Assembly: GCF_963082655.1 (NCBI RefSeq)
Contig: NC_081552.1
Span: forward strand, 67,191,465-67,255,464
DNA from: Stomoxys calcitrans
Lineage: Eukaryota > Arthropoda > Insecta > Diptera > Muscidae
Length of the DNA stretch: 64,000 nt
Direction: 5' to 3'
The notes under the pieces are model-generated. The model did not search any database. It saw only the letters and a list, made by a program, of their open reading frames with translations, and was not told the origin of the DNA. Each line of letters opens with the position of its first letter. The first letter of the stretch is position 1. The position numbers were made by a program, and so were the translations under genes. Positions 1 to 11,149 of this stretch are shown here, piece after piece.

Positions 1-700
1 CTTTGGATACCCACCATCTCGGGTATATATGTAAACCACCTTTCGTCAAAACTCGGTGAAAAATGCAGACCTTATGCCCCATAGCAGCTATTTATATCGA
101 AATATGTTTCGATTTGGACCAAATACTAATAAGTACAAGTCATTATTCAATTGTGTGTAACACAATTTTGACCTTTTTAGAAGCTATATCTAAAGATAAA
201 CCGATCTGAATCATATACGACACGGATGTCGAAAAGCCTAACACTAAGTCACTGTGTCAAATTTCAGTGAAATCGGATTATAAATGCGCCTTTTATGGGG
301 CCAAGACTTTAAATCGAGATATCGGTCTATATGGCAGCTATATAAAAATCTGGACCGATTTGGGCCAAGTAACAAAAATATGTCGAAGAGCCTAATGCGG
401 ACAATAAATGCGCCTTTTATGGGCCTAAAGCTTTGAGTCGAGAGATCGGTCTATATGGCAGCTATATTCAAATCTGCATCGATCTTGGCCAAATTGAAGA
501 ATGATGTCGAAGGGCCTAACATAACTCACTGTCACAAATTTCAACAAAATCGGATAATAAATGTGGCTATTATGGGCCTAAGATCCTAAATCAGCGGATC
601 GGTCTATATGACAGCTATATCCAAATCTAAATCGAACGGGGCCAAATTAAAGAAGGATGTCGAAGGGACTACCACAAATCACTGTCCCAGTAGTAATTGT
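1..700. repeat. Degenerate tandem repeat with 'atcggtctatatggcagctatat' core
   Basis: A unit beginning ATCGGTCTATATGGCAGC recurs at about 321, 445 and 598. It contains 'gatgtcgaagggcctaac' and 'aaaatcggataataaatg' blocks. The spacing is 124 and 153 bp, the first unit being shortened. The composition resembles the internal repeats of the DINE-like elements of this window, but the consensus differs and no terminal palindrome is seen. It is probably the internal part of a related non-autonomous element whose left end lies outside the window. No coding frame is credible. Confidence 0.6.
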
Positions 701-837
701 GGTTGATTTTAAAAAGTAGTGCGAAAATATTTCATTGACTCGACCGTTAAATTTAAATTCAAATACAGTGTTTCATTTCAGTTCAACAATAAAAGCGTTA
801 AAAATAATAAATTAACAGGAAGGCAAAAGAGAATAAC

Positions 838-1847
838 AAACAAGTAAAAGCGTGCTAAGTTCGGCCGGCCGAATCTTATATACCCTCCACCATGGATCGC
901 ATTTGTCGAGTTCTTTTCCCGGCATCTCTTCTTAGGCAAAAAAAGGATATAAGAAAAGATTTGCTCTGCTATTAGAGCGATATCAAGATATGGTCCGGTT
1001 TGGACCACAATTAAATTATATGTTGGAGACCTGTGTAAAACGTCAGCCAATTCGAATAAGAATTCCGCCCTTTGGGGGCTCAAGAAGTAAAATAGAGTGA
1101 TCGATTTATATGGGAGCTGTATCGGGCTATAGACCATAAAAAACACGTATGATGATGGTCATGAGAGGATTCGTCGTACAAAATTTCAGGCAAATCGGAT
1201 AATAATTGCGACCTCTAGAGGCTCAAGAAGTCAAAATCCCAGATCGGTTTATAAGGCAGCTATATCAGGTTATAAACCGATTTGAACCTTATTTGACACA
1301 GTTGTTGAAAGTAAGAATAAAATATGTCAACATTTCAACCAAATCGGATGAGAATCGCGCTCTCTAGAAGCCCAAGAACTCAAGTCCCCAGATCTGTTTA
1401 TATGACAGCTATATCAGGTTATAAACCGATTTGAACCATACTTGGCACAGTTGTTGGATATCATAACAAAATACTTCGTGCAAAAATTCATTCCAATCGG
1501 ATAAGAATTGGGACCTCTAGCGGCTCAAGAAGTCAAGACCCAAAATCGGTATATATGTCAGCTATACCAAAACATGGACCGATATAGCCCATTTACAATA
1601 CCAACCGACCTACACTTATAAGAAGTATTTGTGCAAAATTTCAAGCGGCTAACATTACTCCTTCGGAAGTTAGCGTGCTTTCGACAGACAGACAGACGGA
1701 CGGACGGACATGGCTAGATCGACATAAAATTTCGCGACGATCAAGAATATATATACTTTATGGGGTCTCAGACGAATATTTCGAGTAGTTACAAACAGAA
1801 TGACGAAATTAATGGACGCCCCATCCTATGGTGGAGGGTATAAAAAT
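838..1847 (+). mobile_element. DINE-1/mini-me-like element, subtype A
   Basis: This is a complete-looking copy. The left end is AACAAGTAAAAGCGTGCTAA, followed by a palindrome (here shortened to TTCGGCCGGCCGAA) and the subterminal TATACCCTCCACCAT. The right end is ATGGTGGAGGGTATAAAA, whose ATGGTGGAGGGTATA is the exact inverse of the left subterminal block. Inside are about five degenerate ~150-bp units (GATCGGTTTATATGGCAGC, then AAATTTCA, then AATCGGATAAGAATT). They are followed by a GACA/GACG run (about 1684-1708) and the conserved ATCAAGAATATATATACTTT core. mini-me elements of Diptera are known for a (GTCY)n and a (TA)n tract around a conserved core, and DINE-1 elements are non-autonomous Helentron relatives. 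The family assignment is by these features only. Confidence 0.8.
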
Positions 1848-2317
1848 AAAGAAATATAAATGAATTGATTCAGGATTGAATATTCTGGTTGTCAGAGTTT
1901 TAATAATTTAACCTTGGATATCATATCGGAAACAAGTTTAGCCATTTTAAAAGAAAAAAAATTAAAAGAACTAATGTTGCAAAATATTGATGAACTTCTT
2001 GCATAATTAATTCAATAATATAATAAATTACTTAACTTTAGGAAGGGCAGGTTGGCCAGGTCAGAGCAGTATTTACTTTTATGGCTTCCCTACAATTAAT
2101 TCATTAAGCATTTTTATGAAAAGGTGATAAGTAAAATGAAGCGTTTTAAGTGTTTCTAAATAGAAAAATTACCAAATTTTTAATGATTTTGGACATTTTA
2201 TGCAAATTAAATTAATACCTACTAATTTGAGTGGACGTGGTCTGGCTGGATCACAAAGTTATTTGGCAAATTATGGTACCATCAACAGATCTAATACATT
2301 TATTAACATTTTTTTTA
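1848..2317. other. AT-rich stretch without recognised features
   Basis: This is AT-rich spacer between two DINE-like copies. It holds only short open frames, and no TIR, SINE box or splice-supported exon is visible. Confidence 0.5.
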
Positions 2318-3197
2318 AACCCACCACCATAGCGGTGAGTCATTTCGTTTGTAGCACCTCGAAATATTCGTCGAAGACCCCATAAAGTATATATATTTTT
2401 GATCGTCACGATGTTCGGCATCGATCTAGCAATGTCCGTCCGTCCGTCTATCTGTCGAAATAACGATAGAGGTCGAACGCGTTACGCTATCCGCTTGGTA
2501 CTTAATATTGATATAGGTCGCTGGAGATTGCAAATGGGTCATATCGCTTCAGATTTAGATATAGCTCCCATATAAACCGATCTGCCGATTTCACTCCTTA
2601 AGCACCTGGAAGCCGCAATTTTTACCCGATGTTGCTGAAATTTTGCGTGTAGTGTTCTGTTATGACTTCCAACAACTGTGCCAAATACGGTGTAAAACCA
2701 CATAAACCGCCGCACTTTTTTTCCGCTTTAGCTGTTATTTTGCGTATAGCGTTCTGTTATGACTTCCAACAACTTTTCCATATACGGTCCGATTTTACTT
2801 CTTGAGCCCTTACAAGCCTCAATTTTTTTCCGATTAGGCTGAAATTTTGCATAAAGTGTTCTGCAACGACTTCCAACAACTGTACCAAGTACAGTTTAAA
2901 TTGGTCTATAACCTGTTATTGCCATATAAACCGATCTCCAGATTTGAGTTCTTGAGCCCTTGCCAGCCGCAATTTTCACCCGAAATTGAGCATGTAGTGT
3001 TTTGTTTTGACTTCCAACCACTGTGCCAAGTACGGTCCACATCAGTCTATAACCTGATATTGCTCCCATGTAAACCGGTCTCTTTACCATCCTTGTTCGG
3101 ATCTTAATTTTTTCTGGTTTGACAGAATTTGGTATGTCGAATAAAATTATGCCTTTTAACTAAATTTATGTTGTGTAAATTTTTTTTTTACTTGTTA
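2318..3197 (-). mobile_element. DINE-like element, subtype B, decayed
   Basis: Read on the minus strand, the copy ends at the ACCCACCACCAT block (2319-2330). The core and GTCC/GTCT tract lie around 2375-2455. Degenerate internal units with 'tatataaaccgatct' and 'gacttccaacaactgtg' run to about 3100. A remnant of the opposite terminus (TTTACTTGTTA) is seen at about 3187-3197. The middle of the terminal part is lost. The 60-90 residue frames here are translations of the internal units. Confidence 0.65.
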
Positions 3198-3220
3198 TTT
3201 ATTTATATTTCTATACCCAC

Positions 3221-3620
3221 CAGCATAGGATGGTGGAAAACACGAAAGCAGTCGAACGAATAAAGATATCCACTTGAAATTTTGCACATGGACTTCTTGT
3301 TGATGTACAATAGATCGTTCGGGTTCGCCTTATTGATTCAGATTTAGGCCTAATCGTTTCAGATTTGGCTTCTGGAGCTTTGCGCGAAATGTTCTTTAAA
3401 GACTGTCAAATGCGGTCGATTATTTGCTTGCTATAACTCCTATATAATCTGATTACCCGATTTGGTATCTTAAGTCACTGGAAGCCGCAATTGTTACCCG
3501 ATTTGGGTGAAATTTTGCACGGAGTGCATTGTTATGACTTCAAAAATCCATGATAAGTATTTTCCAAATAGGTACATAAGGTGATATAGATTCCATAGCC
3601 CGATTAGTATTATACGGCCT
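3221..3620 (-). mobile_element. DINE-like fragment, minus orientation
   Basis: The fragment begins with TATACCCACCAGCATAGGATGG, a variant of the subtype B terminus. Two degraded internal units follow (ATTTTGCACGGAGTG, TATGACTTC). The GTCC tract is missing and the distal end is truncated. Confidence 0.5.
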
Positions 3621-3715
3621 CTATATGCTTAGCTTTTTGACATAATTTGCACAATTCTCTATATCTCCATAATTTAGTTTGCTTGTCCTTAATATTCGTT
3701 TTAAACAGTTAACAT

Positions 3716-4521
3716 TAAACGAATCTTGGGAACCCACCACCATGGATTCTACTAAAAATTTCTACAAAATAATTTATTTATTTTACAAACAAAACTTCTG
3801 TTAAACAATAAAAAAATTAAGCTTCTAGGAACCATGGAGCTATATCAGGTTATAAACCGATTCGGACCATACTCGGTGCAGTTATTGGAAGTCTTAACGG
3901 AACACCACATACAAAATTTTTGCTAAATCGGACAAAAACTGTGGCTTGTAAGGGCTCAAGAAGTCAAATCGGGAAATCGGTATATGGAAGCTATATCAGG
4001 TAATTGACTGATTCGGACGGTATTTGACACAGTTGTTGGAAATCATAACGGAACACTACATGCAAAGTTTCATCCAAATCGGACAAAAAATTGGTGCTTG
4101 TAAGGACTCAAGAAGTCAAATCGGAAGATGGATTTATATGGGAGCTTACTTATCAAGTTATATACCGATTTTCAATGTACTTATTTAACTTGTTGGAAGT
4201 CAAAGCCGAACAAAAATTGCTGCTTCCAGGGGCTCAAGAAGTCAAATCGGTTGATCGTTTTATATAGGAGCTATATCTAAATCTAAACCGGTATGAACCA
4301 TTTGCAATCCCCAACGGCCTAAATCAATGTTATGTATTTGTGCAAAATTTTAAGCGTTCGACCGCTATCGTGATTTCGACAGACGGACAGACATGGCTAG
4401 ATCGACTCAGAACATCAAGACGAACAAGCATATATACACTTTTTGGATCTGAGACGAATATTTCGAGGTTTTACAAACGGAATGACTAGATTAGTATACC
4501 CCATCCTATGGCGATGCGTAC
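3716..4521 (+). mobile_element. DINE-like element, subtype B
   Basis: The left terminus GAATCTTGGGAACCCACCAC is at about 3722. Three internal units (GAGCTATATCAGGTTATA...) follow, then a short GACAGACGGACAGACATGG tract near 4378, the TATATACACTTTTTGG core, and the right end at about 4521 (GTATACCCCATCCTATGG). The usual terminal GTGGTGGGTATAAAA is mutated. A 19-bp block at about 3817-3835 (ATTAAGCTTCTAGGAACC) recurs, inverted, at the hairpin near 32855. Confidence 0.65.
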
Positions 4522-4546
4522 AAAAAAATCATATAGAACTATGTCA

Positions 4547-4678
4547 GGGCGACCTGTTGGCCGAGTTGGTAGCGTGGTTGGATTACCAGTGCAAAGGTCG
4601 TGGGTTCGATTCCCGCCAGAAGCCTTGGTCATTCATTACTGTGGTCAGTAAAGGACCACCACTCTTACCTAACCTAAC
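4547..4678 (+). mobile_element. tRNA-derived SINE
   Basis: A pol III box A (TGGCCGAGTTGG, 4558-4569) and box B (GGTTCGATTCC, 4603-4613) lie 33 bp apart. A non-tRNA tail follows and ends in TTACCTAACCTAAC. The six bases ATGTCA occur directly before (4541-4546) and after (4679-4684) and may be a target-site duplication. The element sits just behind a DINE-like copy. No tRNA cloverleaf could be completed at the 3' side, so this is a SINE and not a functional tRNA gene. Confidence 0.75.
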
Positions 4679-4679
4679 A

Positions 4680-5046
4680 TGTCATAGGGAAACTTTTTTG
4701 TTAAATGTTTGTCTTTCGGAACAATTTTATTGCAAAATTCCTTGAAGATTTTAGCTTTAAGAAAATTTTATTAATTTTTAGTTTAAATAATCTCAAAAAT
4801 TCTTTTTAAAAAATTACATTGCAATTCAGCTTGAAGGAAATTTCATTAAAATGTTGTCTTTAAAAGTATTTATTTAAATTTGTATTTAGAAAACAATTTA
4901 GGAAAATGTTGTCGTTCGAAAAGATTTTATGTTCTTTAAGAAAAAATAATTTCAAGGGGCCCCGACCTGAGCAACATTATGTCTATAGGCAATATGTCAT
5001 TGAAATTTTGTCTTTAGAAAATATTTTTGTTGTCATATTGAAGAAA
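4680..5046. repeat. AT-rich degenerate 'aaattttgtctttagaaa' repeat, part 1
   Basis: The motif AAATTTTGTCTTTAGAAAA recurs at irregular spacing of about 40-60 bp. The same motif continues at 6498-6845 and 7150-7375, so a DINE-like element and a SINE have been inserted into one older repeat tract. No gene is seen. Confidence 0.5.
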
Positions 5047-6498
5047 TAAGAAAGATCGTGCTAAGTTCGGCCGGGCCGAATCTTATATACCATCCACCAT
5101 GAATCGCATTTGTCGAGTTCTTTGCACGGTATCTTTTTTTTTAGGAAAACAGGGACAAAAAGGACAAGAATTGTTATGCTATTGGAGATATATCAAGTAA
5201 TAGTCCGATTTGGACCATAGATGAATTGAATGTTGAAGACCATAGTAAAGGGTGATTTTTTTGAGGTTAGGATTTTCATGCATTAGTATTTGACAGATCA
5301 CGTGGGATTTCAGACATGGTGTCAAAGAGAAAGATGCTCAGTATGCTTTGACATTTCATCATGAATAGACTTACTAACGAGCAACGCTTGCAAATCATTG
5401 AATTTTATTACCAAAATCAGTGTTCGGTTCGAAATGTGTTCATTCACCGTAACGTTGCGTCCAACAGCATCTTTGAAAAAATACGGTCCAATGATTCCAC
5501 CAGCGTACAAACCACACCAAACAGTGCATTTTTCGGGATGCATGGGCAGTTCTTGAACGGCTTCTGGTTGCTCTTCACTCCAAATGCGGCAATTTTGCTT
5601 ATTTACGTAGCCATTCAACCAGAAATGAGCCTCATCGCTGAACAAAATTTGTTAAAATTTGAACACATTTCGAACCGAACACTGATTTTGGTAATAAAAT
5701 TCAATGATTTGCAAGCGTTGCTCGTTAGTAAGTCTATTCATGATGAAATGTCAAAGCATACTGAGCATCTTTCTCTTTGACACCATGTCTGAAATCCCAC
5801 GTGATCTGTCAAATACTAATGCATGAAAATCATAACCTCAAAAAAATCACCCTTTAGTAGTCATTGGGAAATATTTCAGTCCATTCGGATAAGAGTTGCT
5901 CTTCGTAGGGGCTCAAGAAGCATAATTGGGAGATCGATTCATATGGGAGCTGTATCAGGCTATAAATCGATTAAGACCATATTTGACATGTATGTTTAAG
6001 GTCATGAGAGAAGCCGTTGTACAAAATTTCAGCAAAATCGGATAAGAATTGCGGCCTCTAGAGTCTTAAGAAGTAAAGATCCCAGACCGGTTTATATGGC
6101 AGCTATATCAGGTTATGAACTGATTTAAACCATACTTAGCACAGTAGTTGGAAGTTATAATAAAACACTTCGTGCAAAATTTCAGCCAAATCGGATGAGA
6201 ATTGCGCCCTATAGTGGCTTAAGAAGTCAAAATCCCAGATCGGGCCGATATGGCCCATTTAAAATTCCAACCGACGTACACTAATAAGAAGTATTTGTGC
6301 AAAATTTCAAGCGGCTAGCTTTACTCCTTCGAGAGCATGCTTTCGACAGACGGACTGACGGACATGGCTAGATCGACTTAAAGTGTCATGACGATCAAGA
6401 ATATATGTACTTTATGGGGTCTTAGACGAATATTTTGAGGTGTTAGAAACGGAATGAAGTAATAAGTATACCCCCATCCTACTTTCTAGGGTATAAAA
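5047..6498 (+). mobile_element. DINE-like element, subtype A, carrying a foldback insertion
   Basis: The left end has GTGCTAAGTTCGGCCGGGCC at about 5058, then TATACCATCCACCAT. The right end is a decayed GGGTATAAAAAA at about 6498. Internal ~150-bp units are interrupted at 5246 by a foldback element. The flanking sequence reads continuously when 5248-5854 plus one TA is removed, so the DINE-like copy is older than the foldback. The GACA/GACG tract lies near 6345-6365. Confidence 0.75.
5248..5854. mobile_element. Foldback Tc1/mariner-type element, copy 1
   Basis: Inverted arms of about 195 bp start AAGGGTGATTTTTTTGAGG and end with the complement. TA flanks both sides (5246-5247 and 5855-5856), the target duplication expected for the IS630-Tc1-mariner superfamily. 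Each arm encodes the start of a transposase (MNRLTNEQRLQIIEFYYQNQ, 5361 onward on plus, and the mirror image on minus ending near 5741). The central ~210 bp encode on the minus strand a catalytic-domain piece with FSDEAHF, probably the first catalytic Asp, then WSEEQPEA and TVWCGLYAGGIIGP. The middle of the transposase and the distal catalytic Asp are absent, so it is non-autonomous. Confidence 0.85.
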
Positions 6499-6845
6499 AA
6501 ATTTACAAAAATTTTGTCTTCAGAAATTTAGTTGAAATTTAGAAATTTTTAGTAAAAAAAATTACATTTTAATGTTGCCTTAAAAAAATGTCTTTGAAAT
6601 TTTATCTCCACATACATAAATTTTCAATTTGTTATTAGAATTGTGTACAGATTAGACCAAAGGATTTAGTTCCTATTTAGAATAGAATAGGTTAAGCAAG
6701 GCGTAGTGTCGCAAAATGCATTGAACAGGCACAGATATTTTTATTGAAATGTTGGCTTTAAAAAATAATTTCGAGGAAGGATCAAAACTGGGTAAAAGTT
6801 CAGCTTTAGAGAATTTTTTAGTGAAATTTAGCATTTAGAAATGTA
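6498..6845. repeat. AT-rich degenerate repeat, part 2
   Basis: This continues the AAATTTTGTCTTTAGAAA-type tract after the DINE-like insertion. No gene, SINE box or TIR is visible. Confidence 0.45.
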
Positions 6846-7148
6846 AATGCAAATTTGCCCATGAACATTCCATTAAGGAACAGGGGCAAACTTCTAACAT
6901 ATCAATGAGTGCTGTCCGATTCAAGTTTAAGCTCAATGAGAAGGAGCCTTCTTTTTATAGTCGAGTCCGAACGGCGTACCGAAGTGCGACAACTCTTTGT
7001 GGAGAAGTTTTTATATGGCTGCCATACAAAATGGTGCAGTACATCCCAAATGTCGCCAGCATTTGAAGGGGATAACAACAGCCGAAAATGTTCTTGACGT
7101 GCTCGCCAGAATTTGAACCCATGCGTTCAGCGTCATAGGCGGACATGC
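6846..7148 (-). mobile_element. tRNA-derived SINE, full-length-like, minus strand
   Basis: On the minus strand it starts AGCATGTCCGCCTATGACGC and has a box-B-like GGTTCAAATTC. It runs through 'gtcgcacttcggtacgccg', 'ttggactcgactataaaaag' and 'attgagcttaaacttgaatc', and ends with 'ttcatgggcaaatttgca'. This layout is that of a common higher-fly SINE. A second, plus-strand copy at 7414 confirms it as a family. The short open frames across it (6909-7097 plus, 6955-7146 minus) are not genes. Confidence 0.75.
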
Positions 7149-7149
7149 T

Positions 7150-7375
7150 TAATAATAATGAAATGAAATGTATTTTGTCTTTAAGAAATATAAAATTAAA
7201 ATTTTGTCTTTAGAAAAATTTTTAATGAAATTTTGTCCTTAAAAAACGTAATATTGAGGCGAGTTCGGGCTTGGCTGAAGTTTTGTCGCCCGAGTATCTT
7301 ACGCTGACATTTTTTCTTTAGAAAAAAATTTAATTAGAATTTAGTGAGAATGCTTTAACTCCCTAATATCTTTTA
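7150..7375. repeat. AT-rich degenerate repeat, part 3
   Basis: A further stretch of the AAATTTTGTCTTTAGAAA tract, between the two SINE copies. Confidence 0.45.
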
Positions 7376-7413
7376 AGAGTGGGGACACTTCACCCTAAAT
7401 GCGGATATCGAAT

Positions 7414-7625
7414 TCGTCCCATTGTAGCCTATGACGCTGAACGCGTTCGAATCCTGGTGAGAATATCGAACAAAGCGGTGTTTATCCCTTCTAAATGTTG
7501 GCGACATTTGCGAGGTGCAATGCCATGCATGGTCATTAAAAGAATTTTCCCCAAAGAGGTGTCGCACTGCGGGACGCCGTTTGGACTCGGCTATAAAAAA
7601 GTCCCTTATCATTGAGTTTAAACAT
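7414..7625 (+). mobile_element. tRNA-derived SINE, plus strand, 3'-truncated
   Basis: The copy begins GCCTATGACGCTGAACGCG with box B GTTCGAATCCT near 7447. It continues through GGTGTCGCACTGCGGGACGC and TTGGACTCGGCTATAAAA, and stops at 'attgagtttaaac'. It belongs to the family of 6846-7148, in opposite orientation, and lacks the last ~80 bp. Confidence 0.7.
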
Positions 7626-7639
7626 CACTCTTTCATGTG

Positions 7640-8990
7640 TGAGAATTGCTCCTTCTCGGTTCCTGGTGGTAATGTTCTTCCTTAGGGTAATGTTCTCATT
7701 AGCGGAGGGATGGCACCTCAGACATTTCGACTTAAATATGGATATCAAATTCGTGCTGCACTTCGAAATCACTTTAATTTGAGCCCCATGTTACCATGAC
7801 CGGTAAATATGACCCGTTTGGGTGTTTTGTGGGCGAGGCGGCCACCGGCACTTTTACTTTCAGTAAATAATAGATATCAAATCCGTTCTTTATTCCCAAC
7901 GGAAATGAAGTTCAGTTTAGGGGGTGCTTTAGGGCGTACCCCAAAACACTTGGCTCCAAAATTGGATATCAAATTCCTTTTCTACTCTCAAATACCTTTC
8001 ATTTGTGTTGCATATTGTCATAATGAGTCAAATAACCCATTTGACGTATCTTTAGGAGGAAAAGCGCCACCTAGACTTGGACGCAAATTTTAATGTCATA
8101 TTCGTAATCTTCTCCCTAATGCCTTTCATTTGAGTCCCATATAACCATAGTCGGCTAATATGTCCATTTGGGGGTATTTGGGGGTGAGCGACCTCCCATT
8201 ACTTGGACATAATGTTTTACGCCATATCTGTAATCTCCTGCCTAATACTTTTCATTTGAGTCCCATATTGACATGAACTTCGAATATATCTGTTTAGAGG
8301 AGTTTTGTGGTTGGTGGGGAGAGGGCCCCGCTGGGTACATGAACCCAAATTTTAATACCATATTCGTGTTCTGGCCTCCAATACCTTTCATTTGATACCC
8401 TCATTGTGCCCACCACTTTCGGATATGGGTGGCGTTTTTCCGGTAAAGGGGAGGGTCCGCCTCCACTCGATATCTAAATGGCATGACCCCCTATACTTCG
8501 ATTTAATTTTGTATGCCAGATTCTAAATCTTCTCCCGAATACTTTTCATTTGAGCCCCATATTGAAATGAACATCCAATATGTCTGTTTGGGGTAGTTTT
8601 GGGGTTGGGGCGGCCCGATGGGTACTCAGACTCAAATTTTAATGCCATATTCGTATTCTACTCTCCAATACCTTTCATTTGATTGTGGGTTGTGTTTTGC
8701 CATAAGTGGGAGGGTCCGTCCCCCTTCCGATACCGAAAAAGACCATCCTACATAATATGCTAAAATTTCGAGAAAATCGGTACTGCCGTTTATGTCCGTG
8801 ATTGGCTAATGTGCCCATTTGGGTCGTTTCCCAACATGAATTTATATGCCAGATTCGTTGTCAACTCCTGCATACTTTTCATTTCATATCTTATCGGTCG
8901 ACTTTTGATTTTGGGTTGTGTTTTTGGGGTAACGGTGGAGGGTCCGCCCCCTTCCGTTATCAATAAATTATAAAGCCTATTCCTACTTCC
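7640..8990 (-). repeat. 'AAAGGTATTT' dispersed repeat array
   Basis: Degenerate units of roughly 100-200 bp repeat 'ataccttTCATTTGAGTCCC', 'atgtccatttgggggt' and 'ggatatcaaattcg'. GC-rich blocks (GGGGCGGCC) alternate with AT-rich ones. The same family appears in the opposite orientation at 23765-24665 and 58110-60235, and in small pieces at 11150 and 60240. There is no coding potential beyond chance frames such as 7809-8093. Confidence 0.7.
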
Positions 8991-9039
8991 TGTCCATATT
9001 CGTAATCTACTACCGTATGTTCAAGTATGTTCAAAATGT

Positions 9040-9652
9040 AATAACTACGGTTGACAAATGACAACAAATTATCCAAAATATGACGAACAAATACATGGGA
9101 GCTATATCTAAATCTGAACCGATTTCGACCAAACTTTATGGATATTGTGGAATTTGTCGAGGAATGAAAATGTGTCTGAACAGATTTCTATGAAATTCTA
9201 AATTTCGAGAAAATCGGTTGACAAATGACCATTCTATTGCTGTAGTATTCCAAATCGGACGAATATATATATGGGAGCTATATCCAAATCTGAACCGATT
9301 TTTATCAAATTCTCCAGTAATATTGAGAGTTAGAAGAAAATCCTTCTAACAAATTTCAAGAGAATCGGTCAACAAATGACTACTTTATTGCATTATTACT
9401 GCAAATCGGACGAACATATGTATGGAAGCTATATCCAAGTCTGAGCCGATTTTTTCCAATTTCAATAGGCTTCGTCTCTAGAGCGAAAAACATGTCCATA
9501 CCAAATTTGAAGACGATCGGATGAAAATTGCGACCAGACAGACAGACAGACGGACATAGCTAGATCGAATCAGAAAGTGATTCTGAGTCGATCGGTATAC
9601 TTATCAATGGGTCTATCGTCCTGTACCACAGTAGTGGTGTAGGGTATAAAAA
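9040..9652 (+). mobile_element. mini-me-like element, divergent subtype
   Basis: Three units contain ATGGGAGCTATATCCAAATC and 'ccgatttttatcaaattc'. A GACA run follows (about 9537-9557), then CATAGCTAGATCGAATCAG and the right end GTAGTGGTGTAGGGTATAAAA. The layout (units, GACA/GACG tract, core, GGGTATAAAA) matches the DINE-like elements, but the core and terminus differ from subtypes A and B. Confidence 0.6.
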
Positions 9653-9884
9653 TTATGTAGCCTATATTTCCTTCCAGACCAATTTGTGAAATTTTCAAGA
9701 AAATCGGTTCAGGCGTTTTTAAGTCTATACGTAACAAACAAACATACATACAAACACAAATTGAATTTTATATACAATTTATTTTACATACATTTTACGT
9801 TTAGAGTAAATTTAATTAATTTTTTTTAACAGTATAATTTTTGGAAGGTGGTCTCGGTCCCGATAGCCCCTCCCCCTGGCTACT

Positions 9885-11042
9885 CCCCAGGCTACCATAT
9901 AAACTGATCTTGAATCTTGCCTTCTTAAGTCTCTAGAAGGAGCAATTCCTATCCGATTTGGCTGAATTTTTTTATGAGCTGTTTTGTTATAACTTGCAAC
10001 AGAGCCGAGCATGGTCCAAATCGGCTCATAACCTGATATAAACCGATATTCAGCCACTATAGAGCGCAGTTGCTATCGTATTTGGCTAAAAATTTGCATG
10101 TTTAGTTTTGACTTGCAACAACCATGCCAAGTATTGTCCGAATCGGCTTATTACCCGATATAGCTCTTATAAAGGGTGATTTTTTTGAGGTTAGGATTTT
10201 CATGCATTAGTATTTGACAGATCACGTGGGATTTCAGACATGGTGTCAAAGAGAAAGATGCTCAGTATGCTTTGACATTTCATCATGAATAGACTTACTA
10301 ACGAGCAACGCTTGCAAATCATTGAATTTTATTACCAAAATCAGTGTTCGGTTCGAAATGTGTTCATTCACCGTAACGTTGCGTCCAACAGCATCTTTGA
10401 AAAAATACGGTCCAATGATTCCACCAGCGTACAAACCACACCAAACAGTGCATTTTTCGGGATGCATGGGCAGTTCTTGAACGGCTTCTGGTTGCTCTTC
10501 ACTCCAAATGCGGCAATTTTGCCCCAGAAATGAGCCCCATCGCTGAACAAAATTTGTCAAAATTTGAACACATTTCGAACCGAACACTGATTTTGGTAAT
10601 AAAATTCAATGATTTGCAAGCGTTGCTCGTTAGTAAGTCTATTCATGATGAAATGTCAAAGCATACTGAGCATCTTTCTCTTTGACACCATGTCTGAAAT
10701 CCCACGTGATCTGTCAAATACTAATGCATGAAAATCCTAACCTCAAAAAAATCACCCTTCATAAACCGATCTCCCGATTTTACTTCTTGAGCCTCTAGAG
10801 AGCGCAACTCTTATCCGACTTGGCTGAAATTCTAAAATGCTACTATGGTCTCCAACAACTAAACTATGTATAGGTCTGAGTCGATCCATAACCTGATTTA
10901 GCTCCAATTGCATAGCAGGTCTTATACATTCTCCTTAGTATGCCTTTAAAAAGATACCGGGCAAAGAACTTGACGAAATGGGCGCCATGGTGGAAGGTAT
11001 AAAGGTTTGGCCCGACCAAACTTAGCTCGCGTTCACTTGTTT
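9885..11042 (-). mobile_element. DINE-like element, minus, carrying a foldback insertion
   Basis: Minus-oriented internal units start at about 9890. The terminus GGTATAAAGGTTTGGCCCG...TTCACTTGTTTT is at 10996-11042. The foldback of 10172-10759 interrupts it. The GTCC tract and the other terminus are missing. Confidence 0.6.
10172..10759. mobile_element. Foldback Tc1/mariner-type element, copy 2
   Basis: It is nearly identical to 5248-5854 in both arms, including the start MNRLTNEQRLQIIEFYYQNQ. The loop lacks about 19 bp, which removes the LNGYVN part of the catalytic-region fragment. The left flank is TA (10170-10171). The right flank reads CATAA, so the TA duplication is blurred. It lies inside another DINE-like copy, as does copy 1. 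Confidence 0.85.
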
Positions 11043-11149
11043 TTTATTCAATTTTGCAAATAAAAGAACTTTTCCGATAGTATCGATAAGAAAAATATCA
11101 ATCCATATTTGGTCAAAAACTAAAATATCGGTAGTGCCATCCATATTTT

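Noticed and set aside
4558..4622. Functional tRNA gene
   Set aside because: A and B boxes are present, but the acceptor stem does not close and the SINE tail follows.
5361..5780. 139-residue plus-strand frame starting MNRLTNEQRLQ as an intact transposase
   Set aside because: Only the first ~27 residues are transposase; then the frame runs through the loop antisense to the catalytic part.
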